Positions 48,514 to 58,670 of a stretch of DNA of 64,000 nt are shown piece after piece. This DNA is from Oscillibacter sp. (GTDB taxonomy: Bacteria; Bacillota; Clostridia; Oscillospirales; Oscillospiraceae), in the NCBI GenBank assembly GCA_014799925.1, contig JAAVHC010000073.1:1-64000 (forward strand). Reading direction: 5' to 3'. Under the pieces are notes generated by a model that did not search any database, was not told the DNA's origin, and saw only the letters and a list, made by a program, of their open reading frames with translations. Within the stretch, counting starts at the first letter, position 1. The number at the start of each line of letters is the position of its first letter. The position numbers were made by a program, and so were the translations under genes.

Positions 48514-48822
48514 GAAAAAAAGTCCTGTTCCGGTTTCCACATTTTCCCCCAAGTTTTCCACAAAATAAACCTTTTTCTTTCCACAACGCCTGTGGAAATC
48601 TTTTCCCCTCTCCGACCCTGTGGAAATTTCCCCGTATTCCCCGCTATTTTCCACATCCTATTCCCCGCTGTTTTTTTCAGCATTTCCAATCCTTTCCCCA
48701 CGTTATCCACAAATTTATTTTCTACCGCTTCTTCTTCTGAAAAAATAACAGCTTATTCTGATCAGAACGGAAATATGACAGCGTCGCCGTCTCTCTGATA
48801 AAATCGAAAGGACTTCCTCAAT
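48514..48822. other. Replication origin oriC (dnaA-dnaN spacer)
   Basis: Seven DnaA-box-like 9-mers are visible: 48533-48541 (GTTTCCACA), 48554-48562 (TTTTCCACA), 48577-48585 (CTTTCCACA), 48591-48599 and 48619-48627 (TGTGGAAAT, opposite strand), 48647-48655 (TTTTCCACA) and 48703-48711 (TTATCCACA, perfect consensus). The box at 48703 is followed by an A/T-rich stretch AAATTTATTTT that could unwind. The density of boxes and the position after dnaA identify the initiation site. Confidence 0.9.
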
Positions 48823-49929
48823 ATGAAATTTTCGTGTGAAAAGATTCTTCTGCAATCCGCCGTGGCGACGGCGTCCAGGGCCGTCGCGGCCAAAAGCTCT
48901 ATTCCCGCCCTGGAGGGCGTTCTGCTCCAGGCCCGCGGACAGCTGATCGTCTCCGGCTACAACATGCAGACCGGCATCCGCGCCACCCTGGAGGCGGACG
49001 TTACGGAGGAAGGCGCCCTGGTCCTTCCCGCCCGCCTCTTCGGCGAGATCATCCGCCGCCTGCCGGACGACGTGGTCACCTTCGCTTCCGACTCCGGACT
49101 GAATGTCCGCCTGACGTGCGGCGACGCGGCCTACAACATCCTTGCCCTCTCCGCGGACGATTACCCCGACCTGCCGGAGGTGGAGGACCAGTACGCCATC
49201 CGCGTCAGCCAGCGGACGCTTCGCTCCATGATCGGGGAAACCTCCTTCGCCGTCTCCGCCGACGAGGCGCGGCCCATTCACACCGGCTCCCTCTTTGAAA
49301 TCGGCGAGGACAGCCTGACGGTAGTCAGCGTGGACGGCTTCCGCCTGGCTCTTCGCCGGGAACCTCTGGAGGGCGTCAAGGGCGGCTCCTTCCGCTTTGT
49401 CGCTCCCGGCACGGCCCTCAACGAGGTGGAAAAAATCTGCGGCGACACGGACGACGAGGCCGTGGTCACTCTGGGAAGCCGCCACCTGCTTTTTGAGGCA
49501 GGCGCGACCCAGCTGATCTGCCGCCGCCTGGAGGGGGAGTTCCTGGATTATAAGGCCGCCATTCCCCGGACCAACCCCATCGTCGTTACCGCGAACACCC
49601 GCGCCCTGATCAGCTCCATCGACCGCGTCTCCGTTGTAATCTCGGAAAAACAGAAAAGCCCCGTACAGTGCGTCTTTGACGAGGGCCGTGTCACCATGTC
49701 CGCCAAAACCGTCAGCGGAGAGGCCCGCGACATCTGCCCGGTCAGCGGAGACGGCGGCGGACTGACCATCGGGTTCAACAACCGTTATCTGACGGACGCG
49801 CTGAAATACGCCCCCGCGGATACCGTCCGCCTGGAGCTGAATACCAGCATTTCCCCCTGCGTCATCCTGCCTGCGGAAGGGGAGGAGCGTTTTCTCTATA
49901 TGGTCCTTCCGGTGCGGCTGAAAAATTAG
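48823..49929 (+). CDS. dnaN: DNA polymerase III beta clamp
   Basis: The 368-residue protein forms the sliding clamp. It shows MKFSCEKILLQSAVATASRAVAAKSSIPALEGVLLQA at the start, YPDLPEVEDQYAIRVSQRTLRSMIGETSFAVSADEARPI, VSVDGFRLALR, and the C-terminal end FLYMVLPVRLKN that forms the peptide-binding pocket. It follows oriC, as usual. Confidence 0.98.
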   Translation: MKFSCEKILLQSAVATASRAVAAKSSIPALEGVLLQARGQLIVSGYNMQTGIRATLEADVTEEGALVLPARLFGEIIRRLPDDVVTFASDSGLNVRLTCGDAAYNILALSADDYPDLPEVEDQYAIRVSQRTLRSMIGETSFAVSADEARPIHTGSLFEIGEDSLTVVSVDGFRLALRREPLEGVKGGSFRFVAPGTALNEVEKICGDTDDEAVVTLGSRHLLFEAGATQLICRRLEGEFLDYKAAIPRTNPIVVTANTRALISSIDRVSVVISEKQKSPVQCVFDEGRVTMSAKTVSGEARDICPVSGDGGGLTIGFNNRYLTDALKYAPADTVRLELNTSISPCVILPAEGEERFLYMVLPVRLKN

Positions 49930-49947
49930 GAAATGGGTATACTTTTT

Positions 49948-50163
49948 ATGGAAACAATTACCATTACGACCGAATATATCCGTCTCCAGGATCTGATGAA
50001 GCTGGCTGACATGGTTTCCTCCGGCGGCGAGGCAAAGCGGCTGATTCAGGACGGCCAGGTGTCCGTCAATGGAGAGGTCTGCCTCCAGCGGGGGAGAAAG
50101 CTCCGCCCCGGCGACACGGTTACCTATCACAACCGGACCTGTACCACCGCCTATGCGACTTGA
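49948..50163 (+). CDS. yaaA: YaaA/RlbA S4-domain protein
   Basis: The 71-residue protein is an S4-like RNA-binding domain: METITITTEYIRLQDLMKLADMVSSGGEAKRLIQDGQVSVNGEVCLQRGRKLRPGDTV. It is the small protein encoded between dnaN and recF in Firmicutes. The start METITI aligns with the family N-terminus; an ATG five codons earlier is possible. It overlaps the start of recF by 11 bp. Confidence 0.92.
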   Translation: METITITTEYIRLQDLMKLADMVSSGGEAKRLIQDGQVSVNGEVCLQRGRKLRPGDTVTYHNRTCTTAYAT

Positions 50164-51262
50164 CCATATTACACTTGAAAATTTTCGGAATTACGCCGCC
50201 CAGCAGATTTCTTTCGACCCTGTCTGCAACGTCATATGCGGCGAAAACGCCCAGGGGAAGACCAACCTGCTGGAGGCCATGGTCTGTCTTTCCACGGGGA
50301 AGAGCCACCGCACACGGGCGGACCGGGAGCTGATCCGCTTTGACCAGGAGGGCTTCCAGCTGGAGGGGGCCATTTATTCCCGTGACCGGGAATTTGTCAG
50401 TCATATTGACGTAGGGCTCGCAAAAAAGAAACGGATCACCGTCAATCAGGTTCCGGGGAAGACGGCCTCTGACCTCAGCTCGATTCTGAACACGGTCTTT
50501 TTCTGTCCGGAGGATTTACAGCTGATCAAGGAAGGCGCGGCTGCCCGCCGCCGGTTCATTGACACGTCTCTCTGCCAGCTCCGGCCCCGCTACGCCGCGG
50601 CCCTGTCGGAGTATCAGCGGCTTCATGAGCACAAGACCCGGATTCTCCGGGACTGCGCGGACCGGCCGGACCTGATCGCCACCCTGCCGGATTTCAATCT
50701 CCGCATGGCGGAGACCGGCGCGATTCTGATTTACTACCGCGCCCGCTTTGTGAAAATGCTGTCCGCCTATGCCGCGGCCGCCCACAGCGAATGCTCCGGC
50801 GGCAGGGAGAAGCTGTCCATTCAGTATAAGACGGTCAAGAGCGTTTCCGACCCCTTCGGCGACCATAAGCTTCTGGTCATTCAGCTTTTGGATCACCAGC
50901 GGGAGCACCACTATGCGGAGGTTTCCAGCCGTCAATGTCTCTCCGGACCCCACAAGGATGATATAGAGGTGAACCTTGACGGTCTCAGCGCCCGCTCCTA
51001 CGCCTCCCAGGGACAGACCCGCACGGCGGCTCTCGCCCTCAAGCTGGCCGCCCGGGAGATCCATAAGGAAATTATCGGCGAGTACCCCATCCTGCTGCTG
51101 GACGACGTGCTCAGCGAGCTGGACCCAAAACGGCAGGAGTATGTCCTTAACCGTATCGGAAGCGGGCAGGTGTTTATCACCTGCTGCGAGGAGGACCGGT
51201 TGCACGCACTTTTGAAGGGGAATGTGTACCGGGTGAAGAATGGGATAGTCACACAGCAGTGA
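50153..51262 (+). CDS. recF: DNA replication and repair protein RecF
   Basis: The 369-residue SMC-like ATPase starts MRLDHITLENFRNYAAQQISF and has the P-loop ICGENAQGKTNLLEAM, the signature region GPHKDDIEVNLDG...ASQGQTRTAALALKLA, and Walker B YPILLLDDVLSELDPKRQ. It loads RecA at gaps with RecOR. The longer frame upstream is out of the gene. Behind it lies a 600-bp spacer with the family A repeat, breaking the usual recF-remB-gyrB run. Confidence 0.97.
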   Translation: MRLDHITLENFRNYAAQQISFDPVCNVICGENAQGKTNLLEAMVCLSTGKSHRTRADRELIRFDQEGFQLEGAIYSRDREFVSHIDVGLAKKKRITVNQVPGKTASDLSSILNTVFFCPEDLQLIKEGAAARRRFIDTSLCQLRPRYAAALSEYQRLHEHKTRILRDCADRPDLIATLPDFNLRMAETGAILIYYRARFVKMLSAYAAAAHSECSGGREKLSIQYKTVKSVSDPFGDHKLLVIQLLDHQREHHYAEVSSRQCLSGPHKDDIEVNLDGLSARSYASQGQTRTAALALKLAAREIHKEIIGEYPILLLDDVLSELDPKRQEYVLNRIGSGQVFITCCEEDRLHALLKGNVYRVKNGIVTQQ

Positions 51263-51271
51263 TGTTTGTCA

Positions 51272-51785
51272 GCTCCGGGGCCTGCGCGGCCCCGGGCCCC
51301 GCGGGTACTTTTTGTATGAACAAAAAGTACCCAAAAAGCCACCAAAACCATACGGTTTTGGATTCCCTTATGATTACGGGGGTTATTTATTCTGCGCGGG
51401 TCCTGTAGTCTGTCCGGCCTAAACCGAGCTGCCCTCCGTGTATTGGGCGAAGCGTCTGTTTCAGGATGTTGTCGGCAGTCCCTACCGTTTCGCTTCGGGT
51501 TCTCCCGGCGGTGGTGGGCACCCGGGGCCGTCATTGGCCTTCGGCCAACGACCGGCCCGGCAGTGTTGCTGACGCACCACTGCCTAGCAGCGGCTGAGCT
51601 TCCTCTGGGTACGTTAGAATCCGTGGGTAGACGAACAATCCGGCGCGTTCTGATCGGTGCTGCCGGTAGAATCAAACCCGTTAGGTCGTAGCGCAAATAA
51701 ATAAAAAAATTAGGGGTCCTTAGGGCGGCGAAGCCCCCTAAGCCGCCTTCTTTTGTTACTTTTCTTGACGGAGCAAGAAAAGTAA
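51272..51785. repeat. Family A dispersed repeat, copy 3
   Basis: The left hairpin is 51303-51332 (GGGTACTTTTTGT/ACAAAAAGTACCC), then a CCAAAACCATACGGTTTTGG hairpin and GATTCCC. The right end has TAGGGCGGCGAAGCCCCCTA and the hairpin 51756-51785 (TTACTTTTCTTG/CAAGAAAAGTAA). The core reads CTGTAGTCTGTCCGGCCTAA, CTACCGTTTCGCTTCGGGTT, GTCATTGGCCTTCGGCCAAC and GTGGGTAGACG. It fills the recF-remB spacer and has the same orientation as copy 2. No shared reading frame exists. Confidence 0.85.
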
Positions 51786-51863
51786 ACATCACCCCGCCGC
51801 CGGCGAGGCGGCAAATCCAATTTCAGCAGAGAGGCGGAATCGGCGCGCGGCGCCGCAGAAACC

Positions 51864-52124
51864 ATGTATCTTCATTTAGGCAATCATATTTCCATCCCAA
51901 CCGACGATATCATCGGAATCTTCGACATCGACAACGTAACGACAGCCAGGTCAACCAGAGAATACTTAAAATCCGCAGAGGATGAGGGCATGGTCATCGC
52001 GGTAGGCGATGACCTGCCCAAATCTCTGGTAGTCTGCTGTCCGCGGGGCAGCTGGCAGCGGGTCTACGTCTCCCCGCTGACGCCTCAGACGCTTCTGGGC
52101 CGGGTGGAAACAGGACATATTTGA
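51864..52124 (+). CDS. remB: RemB/YaaB (DUF370) regulator-like protein
   Basis: The 86-residue protein matches the RemB group: MYLHLGNHISIPTDDIIGIFDIDNVTTARSTREYLKSAEDEG, followed by a strand-rich tail. In Bacillus RemA/RemB activate matrix genes, and yaaB lies between recF and gyrB as here. Its stop overlaps an in-frame open region of the next gene, whose real start is 39 bp later. Confidence 0.9.
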   Translation: MYLHLGNHISIPTDDIIGIFDIDNVTTARSTREYLKSAEDEGMVIAVGDDLPKSLVVCCPRGSWQRVYVSPLTPQTLLGRVETGHI

Positions 52125-52162
52125 AACCAGTCAAATCAAGAAGGGATATAGGAGGAATGAAC

Positions 52163-52579
52163 ATGGAAGAAATCAAAATGCTGTGGAAGGACCGCCGCCG
52201 CCGTCTGGGACTTCCCCTGTCCTTCACCAGGTATCACCTGAGCGAGGACCGCATTTTCTGTGAAAAGGGTCTGCTGAATCTTCACGAGGAGGAGATTCTG
52301 CTCTACCGGGTCCGTGACCTGGAGCTGAAGCGTTCCCTTGGCCAGCGTATTTTCGGCGTCGGCTCCGTCATGGTTCATTCGTCCGATAAGACCATGCCCA
52401 TTCTGGAGCTGAAAAACATCCGTAATCCGAAGGGAGTAAAGGAGCTGATCTACCGCCAGACGGAGGCCAGCAAGGACGCCAGACGGATGCGCGCCATGGA
52501 ATTTGTAGGGAACGGTCACGACTGCCATCACGATGGAGCCGGGGATGACGACCTGGATCTTGACGATATGGGTTCGTAA
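52163..52579 (+). CDS. Bacterial PH-domain (YdbT/DUF304-like) protein
   Basis: The start at 52163 (MEEIKMLWKDRRRRLGLPLSFTRYHLSEDRIF) has AGGAGG 7 bp upstream. The 138-residue protein is a small PH-like beta barrel (KGLLNLHEEEILLYRVRDLELKRSLGQRIFGVGSVMVHSSD, then LELKNIRNPKGVKELIYRQ), without membrane helices. A short acidic, His/Asp-rich tail (NGHDCHHDGAGDDDLDLDD) might bind metal. Its function is unknown; it is probably read with remB and gyrB. Confidence 0.82.
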   Translation: MEEIKMLWKDRRRRLGLPLSFTRYHLSEDRIFCEKGLLNLHEEEILLYRVRDLELKRSLGQRIFGVGSVMVHSSDKTMPILELKNIRNPKGVKELIYRQTEASKDARRMRAMEFVGNGHDCHHDGAGDDDLDLDDMGS

Positions 52580-52609
52580 CTTACGCCAGTTTAGGAGGAA
52601 ATAAAAAGA

Positions 52610-54568
52610 ATGTCTGAAACCATTCAGGTGAACGAATTGAATGAAACGATCACTCAGGTGGACCACGCCTACGGCGCCAGCGAGATACAGGTTCTGGAGG
52701 GTCTGGAGGCCGTGCGCAAGCGTCCCGGCATGTATATCGGCTCCACCAGCGAGTCCGGCCTGCACCATCTGGTCTATGAGATCGTGGACAACTCCATTGA
52801 CGAGGCCCTGGCCGGCTTCTGCGATGAGATCACCGTTACCATCAACGAGGGGGACACCATCACCGTTACCGACAACGGCCGCGGCATCCCCGTGGACATC
52901 CAGCCCCAGACCGGTCTGCCTGCCCTGGAGGTGGTTTTTACCGTCCTGCACGCCGGCGGAAAGTTCGGCGGCGGCGGCTACAAGGTCTCCGGCGGCCTCC
53001 ACGGCGTGGGCGCCAGCGTGGTCAACGCCCTGAGCGAGTGGCTGGAGGTCCAGGTCCACAAGGACGGACAGATTTATGAGATGAAATTTTCCCGGGGCGA
53101 CATCACCCAGCCCATGACGGTCATCGGGACCACGGACAAAACCGGTACCGTGGTCACCTTCAAGCCGGACCCGGAGATGTTTGATATCACTACCTACAGC
53201 TATGAGATCATCCATACCCGGATGCAGCAGCAGGCGTTTCTGAACGCCGGGCTGAAAATCTCCACCTTTGACAAGAGGGAGGGGCAGGAGGCCTCCGACT
53301 CCATGTGCTACGAGGGCGGCATCCGGGAGTACGTCACCTGGCTGAACCAGAACAAGACCCCCATCCAGGAGGACGTCATTTATATGCGGGGCATGAAGGA
53401 CGACGCATCGGTGGAGGTTGCCGTACAGTATAACGACGGCTATAACGAGACCATCGTGTCCTTTGCCAACGACGTGCGCACTCCGGAAGGCGGTATGCAC
53501 GAGGAGGGTTTCCGCCGCGCGCTGACCACGGTGCTCAACGCCTACGGCAAAAAGGCCAACATCATCAAGGGGGAGGACAAGGTCTCCGGCGAGGACTGCC
53601 GGGAGGGCATCACCTGCGTCATCTCCGTCAAGCTTACCGAGGCTCAGTTTGAGGGCCAGACCAAGGCCAAGCTGGGCAACGCCTCCATCCGCGCCCTGAC
53701 GGCGGCGGTGGTCAGCGAGAAGCTGGAGGAGTATCTGGAGGAGAACCCCAGGACCGCCCGGCTAATCCTGGACAAGGCCATGATGGCCAACCGGGCCCGT
53801 GAGGCGGCGAAAAAGGCCAGGGAATCCATCCGCCGCAAGACGGCTCTTGGCGGCGCGGCCATGCCGGACAAACTCCGGGACTGCAACGAGAACAACCCCG
53901 AGCTGACGGAAATCTATATCGTTGAGGGCGACTCCGCAGGCGGCTCGGCCACCCAGGGCCGGGACAGCCGCTTCCAGGCCATCCTTCCGCTGTGGGGCAA
54001 GATGCTGAACGTAGAAAAGGCCCGCGTGGACAAGGTCTACGGCAACGACAAGCTCCAGCCGGTCATCACGGCTCTCGGAGCGGGCATTGGCGATGACTTT
54101 GACGTCAATAAGCTGCGCTATCATAAGGTCATCATCATGGCCGATGCCGACGTGGACGGCAGTCATATCCGGACCCTGCTTCTGACCTTCTTTTTCCGCT
54201 TCATGCGCCCTCTGATCGAGCAGGGCTACGTCTATTCCGCGGTCCCGCCCCTGTTCAAGCTGACCCGCGGCAAGACCACCCGTCTGGCCTTTTCCGAGGA
54301 GGAGCGTGACGCCATATCGGCGGAGCTTCGCGGCGACAACCCCAACGCCAAGGTAGATATCAACCGTTTCAAGGGCCTGGGTGAGATGAACCCCCACGAG
54401 CTGTGGGAGACGACCATGGACCCGGAGCGCCGCACGCTGCGCCGCATCGAGCTGGACGACGCCATCGAGGCGGACGCCATTTTCACCGTCCTGATGGGCG
54501 AGAAGGTGGAGCCGAGAAAAGAATTCATTGAGAAGAACGCAAAATACGCGGTCAATCTCGACTATTAA
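52610..54568 (+). CDS. gyrB: DNA gyrase subunit B
   Basis: The 652-residue ATPase subunit of gyrase has the GHKL fold ([51 protein letters not shown]), the transducer with [12 protein letters not shown], and the TOPRIM domain ([48 protein letters not shown]), ending with [25 protein letters not shown] precedes the ATG. gyrA follows after 12 bp. Confidence 0.98.
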   Translation: MSETIQVNELNETITQVDHAYGASEIQVLEGLEAVRKRPGMYIGSTSESGLHHLVYEIVDNSIDEALAGFCDEITVTINEGDTITVTDNGRGIPVDIQPQTGLPALEVVFTVLHAGGKFGGGGYKVSGGLHGVGASVVNALSEWLEVQVHKDGQIYEMKFSRGDITQPMTVIGTTDKTGTVVTFKPDPEMFDITTYSYEIIHTRMQQQAFLNAGLKISTFDKREGQEASDSMCYEGGIREYVTWLNQNKTPIQEDVIYMRGMKDDASVEVAVQYNDGYNETIVSFANDVRTPEGGMHEEGFRRALTTVLNAYGKKANIIKGEDKVSGEDCREGITCVISVKLTEAQFEGQTKAKLGNASIRALTAAVVSEKLEEYLEENPRTARLILDKAMMANRAREAAKKARESIRRKTALGGAAMPDKLRDCNENNPELTEIYIVEGDSAGGSATQGRDSRFQAILPLWGKMLNVEKARVDKVYGNDKLQPVITALGAGIGDDFDVNKLRYHKVIIMADADVDGSHIRTLLLTFFFRFMRPLIEQGYVYSAVPPLFKLTRGKTTRLAFSEEERDAISAELRGDNPNAKVDINRFKGLGEMNPHELWETTMDPERRTLRRIELDDAIEADAIFTVLMGEKVEPRKEFIEKNAKYAVNLDY

Positions 54569-54580
54569 CAGGAGGATCGT

Positions 54581-57088
54581 ATGAGCAAAAAACCGCAATA
54601 CGACCCGGAAGAGATCCGCTTTCCGGAGCAGAAAATAGTCACCTCCCCCCTGGTCCCGGAGATGACGAATTCCTATATTGAGTACGCCATGTCGGTGATC
54701 GTGGGCCGGGCCCTGCCGGACGTCCGGGACGGTCTGAAGCCGGTCCACCGCCGCATCCTCTACGCCATGTACGAGGACAATCTGACCAGCGACAAGCCCT
54801 TCAAGAAATCCGCCACCTGCGTGGGCGACGTGCTGGGCCGCTACCACCCCCATGGGGACCAGTCGGTCTATGACGCCCTGGTCCGTCTTGCCCAGGATTT
54901 TTCCACCCGCTATCTGCTGGTGGACGGCCACGGCAACTTCGGCTCCGTGGACGGCGACCCCCCGGCGGCCTACCGTTATACGGAGGCCCGTCTCTCGAAG
55001 CTCTCCAACGAGATGCTGCGGGACATTGAGAAAGACACGGTAGACTGGGACCCCAACTTTGACGAATCCCGCAAGGAGCCCCGCGTCCTGCCCAGCCGTT
55101 TCCCCAATCTGCTGGTAAACGGCTCCTCCGGTATCGCGGTAGGCATGGCCACCAATATCCCGCCTCATAACCTGCGGGAGGTCATCGGCGCCTGCGTCCA
55201 CGTTCTGGACGACCCTGACGCCACCCTCAGCGACCTGATGGAGTACATCAAGGGCCCGGATTTCCCGACGAAGGGCATTATTATGGGCCGTGCGGGCATC
55301 CGTCAGGCGTACGCCACGGGCCGCGGCCATATCAAGGTCCGCGCCCGGACGGAATTTGAGGAATTCGGCCAGAACCGCACCCGCATCATCGTTACCGAGA
55401 TTCCCTATCAGGTCAATAAGCGGATGCTCATTAAGAACATGGCGGACCAGGTGGAGGACAAGCGCCTGGAGGGCATTTCCGACATCCGGGACGAGTCTGA
55501 CCGCAATGGTATGCGCATCGTCATTGAGCTGAAGCGTGACGCAAACCCCCAGGTGGTCCTGAACCGGCTCTTCGCCCAGACCCAGCTGCAAACCACTTTT
55601 GCCATCAACATGCTGGCTCTGGTGGACAACCAGACCCAGCCGAAGATTCTGTCTCTGCGGCATATCATCGACGAGTATCTGAAGTATCAGGAGGAGGTCA
55701 TTCTCCGCCGTACCAGATTTGATCTGAAAAAGGTCCAGGAGCGGGCCCATCTGATCGAGGGCCTGCTGATTGCCCAGGATAATATTGATGAAGTCATCCG
55801 TATCATTCGCAGCAGCTACGACAACGCCAAGGAGAACCTGATGACCCGTTTTGGTCTGGACGACGTACAGGCCCAGGCCATCTGCGACATGCGTCTCATT
55901 TCCCTGCAAGGGCTGAACCGTGAAAAGCTGGAAGCGGAATATAAGGAGCTGGAGGAGCGTATAGAATATTATAAGCGGCTTCTCTCCGACGAGGCTCTTC
56001 TCCGCCAGGTGCTGAAGGACGAGCTGAAGGAGATAGCCAATAAGTACGGGGACGACCGCGTGACGGAGATTGGTTTTGACGAGGACGATCTGGACGTAGA
56101 GGACCTGATCGAGGAGGAGCAGTGCGTCTATACCCTGACCACCGGCGGCTATATCAAGCGCACTCCCGCCAGCGAGTACCGGCTTCAGGGCAAGGGCGGC
56201 AAGGGCAATAAATCCATGTCCACCAAGGAGGAGGACTCCGTGAACACCGTGTTCACCGCCTCCACCCATGATTATATTCTGTTTTTCACCAATACCGGCC
56301 GGGTCTACCGGCGCAAGGGCTACCAGATTCCCGTCTCCGGCAAGACGGCCAAGGGCACCAATATCGTCAACATCCTTCCCGTGGAGCCCGGCGAGGGCGT
56401 CAGCGCCATGATCCGCACCGACGATATCACCACCGGCGAGCGGTTTTTGGTCATGGTCACCCGCAACGGCACGATCAAGCGGCTCCCCGGCGAGTCCCTG
56501 AAGAATCTCCGCAGCAACGGCATCCGTGCCATTACGCTGGAGGAGGGTGACGAGTTGATTTCCGTCCGGGAGACCAACGGCGGTATGAGGATCCTGATCG
56601 CCACCCGTGACGGCTCCGCCGTCTGCTTCGACGAGACCGACGTACGGCCTACCGGGCGGGGGTCCATGGGCGTCCGGGGCATCCGGCTCCGGGATGGCGA
56701 CTATGTCGTCGGCGCAGCCCGGGCCCTTCCCGGCAAGAACGTCCTCACCATTACCGAGCTGGGCTACGGCAAGCAGACCCCGGTGGAGGAGTACCGCGTC
56801 ACCGCAAGGGGCGGCCTGGGCATCAAGAACTACGGCCTCACCGAAAAGACCGGCAGAGTGGTGGACGTCAAGGTGGTGGACGGCAGCGAGGACCTGATGG
56901 TCCTGACGGAGAAGGGCATTCTGCTGCGTACCGCCGTGGATACAATCAAGACCTGCGGCCGCTCCACCCAGGGCGTCATCGTCATGCGCTTCAAGGAGGC
57001 GGACGATAAGGTCATCTCCATCGCTCTGGCCGAGCGGGAACCGGAGGAGGAGAATATGGGGACGGAGAATACCGGGTCAAAGGAGTAG
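54581..57088 (+). CDS. gyrA: DNA gyrase subunit A
   Basis: The 835-residue breakage-reunion subunit has the catalytic Tyr in [15 protein letters not shown], the region [19 protein letters not shown], and the C-terminal wrapping domain with the GyrA box variant QGKGGKG followed by six beta-pinwheel blades. At the position of E. coli Ser83 the protein has Gln (residue 94), with Ser next to it. A short acidic tail follows the pinwheel. The gene sits directly behind gyrB and 6 bp before a small SHOCT gene. Confidence 0.98.
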   Translation: MSKKPQYDPEEIRFPEQKIVTSPLVPEMTNSYIEYAMSVIVGRALPDVRDGLKPVHRRILYAMYEDNLTSDKPFKKSATCVGDVLGRYHPHGDQSVYDALVRLAQDFSTRYLLVDGHGNFGSVDGDPPAAYRYTEARLSKLSNEMLRDIEKDTVDWDPNFDESRKEPRVLPSRFPNLLVNGSSGIAVGMATNIPPHNLREVIGACVHVLDDPDATLSDLMEYIKGPDFPTKGIIMGRAGIRQAYATGRGHIKVRARTEFEEFGQNRTRIIVTEIPYQVNKRMLIKNMADQVEDKRLEGISDIRDESDRNGMRIVIELKRDANPQVVLNRLFAQTQLQTTFAINMLALVDNQTQPKILSLRHIIDEYLKYQEEVILRRTRFDLKKVQERAHLIEGLLIAQDNIDEVIRIIRSSYDNAKENLMTRFGLDDVQAQAICDMRLISLQGLNREKLEAEYKELEERIEYYKRLLSDEALLRQVLKDELKEIANKYGDDRVTEIGFDEDDLDVEDLIEEEQCVYTLTTGGYIKRTPASEYRLQGKGGKGNKSMSTKEEDSVNTVFTASTHDYILFFTNTGRVYRRKGYQIPVSGKTAKGTNIVNILPVEPGEGVSAMIRTDDITTGERFLVMVTRNGTIKRLPGESLKNLRSNGIRAITLEEGDELISVRETNGGMRILIATRDGSAVCFDETDVRPTGRGSMGVRGIRLRDGDYVVGAARALPGKNVLTITELGYGKQTPVEEYRVTARGGLGIKNYGLTEKTGRVVDVKVVDGSEDLMVLTEKGILLRTAVDTIKTCGRSTQGVIVMRFKEADDKVISIALAEREPEEENMGTENTGSKE

Positions 57089-57094
57089 AATAAC

Positions 57095-57376
57095 ATGGCT
57101 GGTTCACTCATGTCCGCCTTTATGTCCTTTTTTCCACAAGGTACGCAGTGGTTTTGTATGATTGGCTTGTTCCTCTTCTTTTGGGGGATTTACGTTCCTT
57201 ACGACAAATATAAGAAGAAAAAGAAGAAGGAAGGGAAATGGCCTCCCGGACTGTTTGAACAAAAACCTGTGAAGAAGCCAATGGACCGGAGGCAGGCCGA
57301 GCAGCTGAAGACCCTGCGGGAGGCTGGTCTTCTGTCCGAGGAGGAGTATCAGGAGAAAAAGCGGGAGCTGCGATAA
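57095..57376 (+). CDS. SHOCT-domain membrane protein
   Basis: The 93-residue protein has an N-terminal membrane helix (about 17-33), a basic stretch DKYKKKKKKEGKW and a C-terminal SHOCT motif (QAEQLKTLREAGLLSEEEYQEKKRELR). SHOCT motifs are short helical ends that mediate oligomer formation. The role is unknown. It lies 6 bp after gyrA and 3 bp before the next gene, so it is part of the gyrase operon. Confidence 0.8.
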   Translation: MAGSLMSAFMSFFPQGTQWFCMIGLFLFFWGIYVPYDKYKKKKKKEGKWPPGLFEQKPVKKPMDRRQAEQLKTLREAGLLSEEEYQEKKRELR

Positions 57377-57379
57377 TTT

Positions 57380-58201
57380 ATGAAATACATGACCTTCAAC
57401 TCCTCCTGCTCTTACGCGGGGCTGGCAAATCTCCTGTCCTTCTATGGTGTCGATACAGAAGACCGAAGCATTGCTCTTGAAATTCATTTACCGTATCTCT
57501 TCTCATGTGAGGACGGCCAATATCTCGCCGGACCCATGCTCCAGGGCGCAAAGTGGTTCAATCTGTATCTGCACCCCATTGGCTTCACCTTCACCGAACG
57601 CCGGATGAAAAGGGAGGATGTCTGCTCCTATTTGAGGAGCCGTCATCCTGCCATGCTGGGTCTCCATGTCACCCCGGAGTCCAGGCACGCCGTCATCTAT
57701 ACCGGCGGCGGGGAAGGGGAATACCACTTCCTCAACAACAGGCATGAAAGCTCCCCGGAACCTGCGGACCTGCGTTTATCAGAAAAGGAATTCCTCTCCC
57801 GTCTGGATGAGACAGTTACTGTTGGAATGTTGAAAATAGCCGATCCTGTCCCCGTTGCGCTCCGTCCTTATCTGGAGGAATCTCTGATCGCGCTTCGCAG
57901 CCTGGAGGAAGAGATTACTGCTTTCTGCTCCCGGGAACAGCCGGTCGCGGCCCTGCGCGAAGCCCGCGGCACGCTATTCCGCCCCATTCTGTTGGACGGT
58001 GTGACCATGCTGGAGCTTCTGATGGAAGAACAGATTGCCGCCGCTCTGCGGACTGTCCGCGCGCAATTGATGGCGGCGCTGCGGGAGGACCGCCCGGTAA
58101 TACCGGCCCGGCGGCTGGACATGGCTCTTCTGACGAAAGCTATGACCGAATACGCCGGCCTCATTGAAAAAGCCGCAGAAAGGGAAGACGAATGCCCATG
58201 A
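57380..58201 (+). CDS. Papain-like (C39/BtrH-N-type) domain protein in the gyrase operon
   Basis: I do not recognise a characterised family. Residues 1-150 look like a cysteine-protease-fold domain: [36 protein letters not shown] provides a Cys at the start of a helix, followed by [21 protein letters not shown] with a His at the usual place, and FLNN. This is the order of C39-like peptidases and BtrH N-terminal acyl-transfer domains. Residues 150-273 are helical. There is no signal peptide. The gene overlaps rnhA by 10 bp and follows the SHOCT gene by 3 bp. Function cannot be stated; proteolysis or acyl transfer is possible. Confidence 0.6.
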   Translation: MKYMTFNSSCSYAGLANLLSFYGVDTEDRSIALEIHLPYLFSCEDGQYLAGPMLQGAKWFNLYLHPIGFTFTERRMKREDVCSYLRSRHPAMLGLHVTPESRHAVIYTGGGEGEYHFLNNRHESSPEPADLRLSEKEFLSRLDETVTVGMLKIADPVPVALRPYLEESLIALRSLEEEITAFCSREQPVAALREARGTLFRPILLDGVTMLELLMEEQIAAALRTVRAQLMAALREDRPVIPARRLDMALLTKAMTEYAGLIEKAAEREDECP

Positions 58202-58635
58202 AAACAGTAATCATCTACACCGACGGCGCCTGCTCCGGCAACCCCGGACCCGGCGGCTGGGGGGCCATACTGCGGTATGGCGAGCATACAAAGGAGCTCT
58301 CCGGCGGCGATAAGGACACCACCAATAACCGTATGGAGCTCACCGGCGTGATCCGGGCCTTGCAGCTTTTGAAAGAGCCGTGTATTGTGGAGCTGTACTC
58401 CGACAGCAAGTATGTGATCGACGCTCTGGAAAAGGGCTGGGCCAGGGGCTGGCGTGCCAGGGGCTGGGTAAAGGGCGACAAAAAGCCCGCTTTGAATCCG
58501 GACCTGTGGGCCGTGCTTCTGGACTTGTGCGAGTACCACCAGGTCCATACCCATTGGGTGAAAGGCCACGCCGAGAACCCCTATAACAACCGCTGCGACC
58601 AGCTGGCCGTCAGCGAGTGGCAGAAGCTGAAATGA
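58192..58635 (+). CDS. rnhA: Ribonuclease HI
   Basis: The 147-residue enzyme cuts RNA in RNA:DNA hybrids. It shows the four acidic residues: Asp in [19 protein letters not shown], Glu in [13 protein letters not shown], Asp in [13 protein letters not shown], Asp in NNRCDQLA, and the handle helix [12 protein letters not shown] together with the histidine in [17 protein letters not shown] precedes the ATG at 58192. It ends the gyrase operon at the terminator 58640-58670. Confidence 0.97.
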   Translation: MPMKTVIIYTDGACSGNPGPGGWGAILRYGEHTKELSGGDKDTTNNRMELTGVIRALQLLKEPCIVELYSDSKYVIDALEKGWARGWRARGWVKGDKKPALNPDLWAVLLDLCEYHQVHTHWVKGHAENPYNNRCDQLAVSEWQKLK

Positions 58636-58639
58636 AAAA

Positions 58640-58670
58640 CAGAGGACTGAGCGGATGTCTCAGTCCTCTG
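58640..58670. terminator. Bidirectional hairpin between rnhA and the ribbon-helix-helix gene
   Basis: CAGAGGACTGAG (58640-58651) pairs with CTCAGTCCTCTG (58659-58670), followed on the plus strand by CTTCTTCT. On the minus strand it overlaps the end of the convergent gene. Confidence 0.75.
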
